A stretch of 64,000 bases of DNA from Aliivibrio_A kagoshimensis (GTDB lineage Bacteria; Pseudomonadota; Gammaproteobacteria; Enterobacterales; Vibrionaceae). The notes below the pieces were generated by a model. It did not search any database and was not told where the DNA came from. It was given only the letters and a program-made list of their open reading frames with translations. The stretch lies in assembly GCF_050337105.1 (NCBI RefSeq), contig NZ_JAKJSQ010000017.1, forward strand, positions 1-64,000, read 5' to 3'. Of this stretch, positions 60,683 to 64,000 are shown one piece after another. The stretch's first letter is position 1. Each line of letters opens with the position of its first letter. A program made the position numbers and the translations under genes.

Positions 60683-62854
60683 TTACAGTGCTTTTTTGTA
60701 CTGTTGGCTGTAATAGCTTTCACCGTTGGCTGCCTTGTCGCGTAAGCCTGCAGGCACGTGATACACAGCCCCTAAGTCCGCGAGTTTGTCGGCCATCTCA
60801 ATATAGTTTGCCAAACCGATAGTGTCTAAGTATCGGAATACGCCCCCTTTGAATGGCGGGAAGCCTAAGCCGTAAACTAATGCCATATCGGCTTCCGATG
60901 GAGAGTCTATGATTCCCTCTTCATAACAACGTACGACTTCATTAATCATTGGCACCATCATACGTGCGATGATCTCATCACTGCTGAACTCTGTCGGATT
61001 ACCCAGTACCGGTTCTAATAGGGAAGAGACCGTTGGGTCGACCTCTTTTTTAGGTTTTCCTTTTTTATCGACAGAGTAGTTAAAGAACCCAGACCCATTT
61101 TTCTGACCATAGCGGCCTGCTTCAAACAGTAGATCAATGGCATCTTTGTAATCCTTGGCCATACGCTCTGGATAACCTTGTGCCATTACTTGTTGGGCAT
61201 GAGTAGCGGTGTCAATTCCAACGACATCCAATAGATAGGCGGGTCCCATAGGCCACCCAAATTTTTTCTCCATCACCTTATCGACTTGGGTAAAGTCTGC
61301 GCCATCTCTTAGCAGTAGGCTGAAACCTGCAAAGTAAGGGAAAAGAACACGGTTAACAAAAAAGCCAGGACAGTCGTTCACTACGATTGGGGATTTACCC
61401 ATTTTAGCGGCATACGCCACAACGCGGTTGATGGTATCTTCAGACGTTTTTTCACCACGAATGATCTCAACCAGTGGCATACGGTGCACAGGGTTAAAGA
61501 AGTGCATGCCACAGAAATTTTCAGGACGTTGCAGTGATTTAGCCAACAGATTGATAGGTATTGTTGAGGTATTAGAAGCAATCACTGTGTTGTTATCGAC
61601 ATACTGCTCTGTCTCCGCTAATACGGCTGCTTTCACTTTTGGGTTCTCAACCACCGCTTCGACGATAATGTCGGCTGACTCTATCCCTGCGTAGTGAAGG
61701 CTTGGTGTGATAGAAGCGAGTATTTTTGACATCTTGAATCCATCAATACGACCACGAGAGAGCTGTTTATTGAGCAGTTTAGAGGCTTCATTCATCCCTA
61801 AATCTAATGAAGCTTGCGCGATATCTTTCATAATAACCGGCGTGCCCTTTGATGCCGATTGATAAGCGATGCCTCCCCCCATAATACCCGCACCAAGCAC
61901 TGCTGCTCTTTCGGTAGGTTTGCCCGCTTTAATCGCTTCTTTTGCTTTTGATTTAATGTGTTGGTCATTCAAAAACAGGCCAACTAATGCTTGAGCTACC
62001 TCTGTTTTCGCTAGCTTGGTAAAGTGCTTACACTCAATGGCGAGTGCGTCTTCACGGCCACAACGAGCAGCTTCTTCAATAGCAACGACAGAAGTGATAG
62101 GCGCTGGATAGTGTGGACCTGCGACTTTGGTTACCATGCCTTTAGCCATGGTAAAACTCATCATCGACTCAATTTTATTCAGTTTTAATGGTGAGGTTTT
62201 TACGCTTCGACGCTGCTGCCAATCTAACTTACCAGCGATCGCCTGTTCGATGATCGCTTTTGCAGAGTCAATGAGCGTTTCACGTGAAACGATGGCATCA
62301 ATCAGACCAATCTTAAGCGCGGGGTTTGCTTTGTTTATTTTTCCGGCAGTGATCATTTCCATCGCTGTATCAGCACCGAGTACTCTAGGCAGTCTTACCG
62401 TGCCACCAAAACCGGGCATGATGCCAAGCTTTGTTTCGGGTAGACCAATCTGCACGGAATCGTCTGCAATTCGAAAGTCAGTCGCAAGGACACATTCACA
62501 ACCGCCACCTAAAGTGTGACCAGTCAGTGCAGAGAGAGTAGGAACCGGTAGGTCTTCGAGTTTGTTAAAGGTGTCATTGGCTTGTACTACCCAATTGGCT
62601 AGCTCATCTTCAGGTAGATCGAACAAACCTAAGAATTCGGTAATATCAGCCCCGACAATAAATGCATCTTTACTTGAACTGAGAATCAAGCCAGTTAATG
62701 CGGTCTCTTTATGTAGGATATCTAACGCTTCATCAAGTGCGCGTAGGGTAGCCATATCAAGTTTATTGACGGAACTGGATGCAGCATCGAAACAGAGTTG
62801 TGCAATGCCGCCATCGAGATAGCTTACTTTGAGAGTGTCACTTTGGTAAATCAT
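60683..62854 (-). CDS. fadB: Fatty oxidation complex alpha subunit FadB
   Basis: Enoyl-CoA hydratase, 3-hydroxyacyl-CoA dehydrogenase and isomerase. 723 residues: crotonase domain with GGCECVLATDFRIAD near 115 and LPETKLGIMPGFGGT near 138 carrying the two catalytic Glu; NAD domain with GAGIMGGGIAYQSA near 322; C-terminal dehydrogenase parts with HFFNPVHRMPLVE near 450. A perfect parS palindrome lies inside the gene at 62276-62291, and a FadR-type site lies upstream. Order fadB-fadA with 28 bp between. Confidence 0.97.
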   Translation of the reverse strand: MIYQSDTLKVSYLDGGIAQLCFDAASSSVNKLDMATLRALDEALDILHKETALTGLILSSSKDAFIVGADITEFLGLFDLPEDELANWVVQANDTFNKLEDLPVPTLSALTGHTLGGGCECVLATDFRIADDSVQIGLPETKLGIMPGFGGTVRLPRVLGADTAMEMITAGKINKANPALKIGLIDAIVSRETLIDSAKAIIEQAIAGKLDWQQRRSVKTSPLKLNKIESMMSFTMAKGMVTKVAGPHYPAPITSVVAIEEAARCGREDALAIECKHFTKLAKTEVAQALVGLFLNDQHIKSKAKEAIKAGKPTERAAVLGAGIMGGGIAYQSASKGTPVIMKDIAQASLDLGMNEASKLLNKQLSRGRIDGFKMSKILASITPSLHYAGIESADIIVEAVVENPKVKAAVLAETEQYVDNNTVIASNTSTIPINLLAKSLQRPENFCGMHFFNPVHRMPLVEIIRGEKTSEDTINRVVAYAAKMGKSPIVVNDCPGFFVNRVLFPYFAGFSLLLRDGADFTQVDKVMEKKFGWPMGPAYLLDVVGIDTATHAQQVMAQGYPERMAKDYKDAIDLLFEAGRYGQKNGSGFFNYSVDKKGKPKKEVDPTVSSLLEPVLGNPTEFSSDEIIARMMVPMINEVVRCYEEGIIDSPSEADMALVYGLGFPPFKGGVFRYLDTIGLANYIEMADKLADLGAVYHVPAGLRDKAANGESYYSQQYKKAL
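62276..62291. other. parS: parS centromere site within fadB
   Basis: CGTTTCACGTGAAACG, a perfect 16-bp palindrome containing the universal parS core GTTTCACGTGAAAC. It lies about 25 kb from oriC and 28 kb from parAB, a normal distance for ParB loading sites. Confidence 0.9.
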
Positions 62855-62886
62855 GTTCTGTCTCCGTGAAAATTGCCAAGATATTT

Positions 62887-62903
62887 ATCTGGTACGACCT
62901 CTT
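62887..62903 (-). promoter_or_regulatory. Putative FadR operator of fadBA
   Basis: ATCTGGTACGACCTCTT, compared with ATCTGGTACGACCAGAT of the E. coli fadB operator: 14 of 17 bases agree, with the core CTGGTACGACC intact. It is 33 bp upstream of the fadB ATG. Repression relieved by long-chain acyl-CoA would follow from the family. Confidence 0.78.
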
Positions 62904-63031
62904 GATATTGGCTTTAATTTAATCATCTGGCAACATATTTTTAACAAGAATGTGTCGCTTATCGTCACTTAGACGAAAATGGTATTGTCCGTGCTACACT
63001 GTGCCCACCTTTTTATAGTGAAAACGAAGTC

Positions 63032-63646
63032 ATGAACGAGTTACCTTATCGAATACCTGATGCTTCAGTGACATTTGAAGAGGAGATTAAAAAGAGTCGA
63101 TTCATAACCACTCTAGCGCATACTCCTGGTATTGAACTGGCTAAGCAGTTTGTGACACACGTTAAAGAGCAACATCCTAGTGCTAGACATCACTGTTGGG
63201 GGTTTGTGGCTGAACGCAGTGAAAACTCGATGGCATGGGGCTTTAGTGATGACGGTGAACCATCTGGAACAGCAGGTAAACCGATTTTAGCTCAACTCTC
63301 GGGAAGTGGTGTTGGTGAAATTTGTGCGGTGGTGACTCGCTATTCTGGTGGCATAAAATTGGGAACGGGTGGATTAGTGAAGGCTTATGGCGGTGGTGTT
63401 CAACAAGCTTTAAAACTACTTCACACAAAAGAGAGAAGAGTCACTCAGATCATTAAACTTGAGTTAGACTACGCTTTAATGACAGTCGTTCAATCGTTGT
63501 TGACTGAGTTTGATGCGCAACAGGTTGATGCGGTATTTGGTGCTCGAGTTCGGCTTTATATTGAACTTGAGAAAAGACATCAACAACGTTTCATTGATCA
63601 AGTTATCAATAGAAGTGGTGGCAAAGTCACTTATCTTCATCAATAG
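63032..63646 (+). CDS. yigZ: IMPACT family protein YigZ
   Basis: A 204-residue protein: the IMPACT N-terminal fold with KKSRFITTLAHT near residue 16, HPSARHHCWGF near 50, GWGFSDDGEPSGTAGKPI near 69 and TRYSGGIKLGTGGLVKAYGG near 102; then the DUF1949 domain. Function is unclear (a peptidase-like or ribosome-linked role has been suggested). fadBA-yigZ-trkH is the usual gammaproteobacterial neighbourhood. Confidence 0.93.
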   Translation: MNELPYRIPDASVTFEEEIKKSRFITTLAHTPGIELAKQFVTHVKEQHPSARHHCWGFVAERSENSMAWGFSDDGEPSGTAGKPILAQLSGSGVGEICAVVTRYSGGIKLGTGGLVKAYGGGVQQALKLLHTKERRVTQIIKLELDYALMTVVQSLLTEFDAQQVDAVFGARVRLYIELEKRHQQRFIDQVINRSGGKVTYLHQ

Positions 63647-63693
63647 AATTATTATTAAGGATGTAGGAGTGCCAACCGGCATTCATAACAGAT

Positions 63694-64000
63694 ATGCAGT
63701 TTCGATCAATAATTAGAATCGTAGGGATTCTACTGGCCCTTTTTAGTGTATCTATGCTTGCCCCTGCCTTTATTGCGTTTATATATCGTGATGGTGCAGG
63801 TTTGCCATTCGTCATTACCTTTTTTCTCCTGCTCTCTGGTGGTGCGGCGTTATGGTTTCCCAATCGTCGTTATCGTAAAGAGCTAAAATCTCGAGATGGC
63901 TTTTTGATCGTTGTGCTGTTCTGGACCGTAATAGGCAGTGCGGGTGCGATTCCGTTTTTTCTCTCTGAAACTCCCGTCATCTCATTAACTGATTCATTTT
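63694..64000 (+). CDS. trkH: Trk potassium channel subunit TrkH, 5' part
   Basis: The first 102 residues of classical TrkH, cut by the window end. MQFRSIIRIVGILLALFSV, the loop YRDGAG near 32, WFPNRR and ELKSRDGFLIVVLFWTV near 64-83 match E. coli and V. parahaemolyticus TrkH. The first channel loop lies beyond the window. It starts 47 bp after yigZ, and AGGAG lies 20 bases upstream of this ATG, which is far; the start is supported by the alignment. Second trkH-type gene in the window. Confidence 0.92.
   Translation, partial: MQFRSIIRIVGILLALFSVSMLAPAFIAFIYRDGAGLPFVITFFLLLSGGAALWFPNRRYRKELKSRDGFLIVVLFWTVIGSAGAIPFFLSETPVISLTDSF

Noticed and set aside
1..64000. CRISPR arrays, tRNA genes, IS elements, prophage or integron parts
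   Set aside because: No regular spaced repeats, tRNA-like cloverleaf, transposase, integrase or phage gene was seen; the only RNA gene signal is the rRNA leader.

Overview
The window is a housekeeping block around a bacterial chromosomal replication origin, and it reads as Vibrionaceae chromosome 1. The reasons are the order mnmG-oriC-mioC-mnmE-yidC-yidD-rnpA-rpmH, an amino-acid ABC transporter between rpmH and dnaA, parAB between rsmG and the atp operon, a complete ilvGMEDA operon with a leader peptide, and proteins (DnaA, GlyQ, RnpA) that closely match what I remember of Vibrio cholerae. Base composition looks like the low-to-mid 40s % GC throughout. I cannot name the species. I saw no insertion sequence, prophage, integron, CRISPR array, tRNA or obvious pseudogene.

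Layout. 1-281: leader and two tandem promoters of an rRNA operon that runs leftwards out of the window. 438-5516: yrdA, then the leftward genes yrdB, aroE, tsaC, purE, yrdD, smg and dprA. 5636-11318: rightward def-fmt-rsmB-trkA-trkH. 11357-16236: a PAQR/hemolysin III gene (yqfA) with a FabR-like operator, a small unknown ORF, yihD, ccoG, srkA and a lipoprotein form of dsbA. 16291-24496: comM, then ilvL-ilvGMEDA. 24557-37348: leftward glmU, atpIBEFHAGDC, parAB, rsmG and mnmG. 37440-37715: oriC. 37772-44540: leftward mioC, mnmE, yidC, yidD, rnpA, rpmH and an amino-acid ABC transporter. 44825-50902: rightward dnaA-dnaN-recF-gyrB. 51144-58216: ibpA with a probable RNA thermometer, avtA, glyQS, two small membrane proteins, tusA and a LysR regulator. 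58276-62854: acuI and fadBA, with a parS centromere site inside fadB. 63032-64000: yigZ and the start of a second trkH.

How the genes work together. oriC (three 13-mer-like repeats, two good DnaA boxes, 14 GATC sites) is opened by DnaA. The dnaA promoter region carries its own DnaA boxes and GATC cluster. ParA/ParB and the parS site in fadB form the origin-segregation system. MnmG and MnmE together modify tRNA wobble uridines. RnpA, YidD and YidC follow L34. The atp operon encodes the whole F1Fo synthase. TrkA serves two TrkH-type potassium channels, one on each side of the origin. fadBA and yqfA appear to sit under FadR and FabR respectively.

Main points for a second look: an apparent inversion of the whole origin block (about 24.5-58.3 kb) relative to V. 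cholerae; a solitary PurE of unusual sequence with no PurK beside it but still under a PurR-like box; DsbA anchored as a lipoprotein with a long linker; a perfect 28-bp palindrome upstream of yqfA; and a perfect hairpin bridging the rpmH stop and rnpA start. I did not find a convincing new multi-gene system; the novelty here lies in regulation and arrangement.
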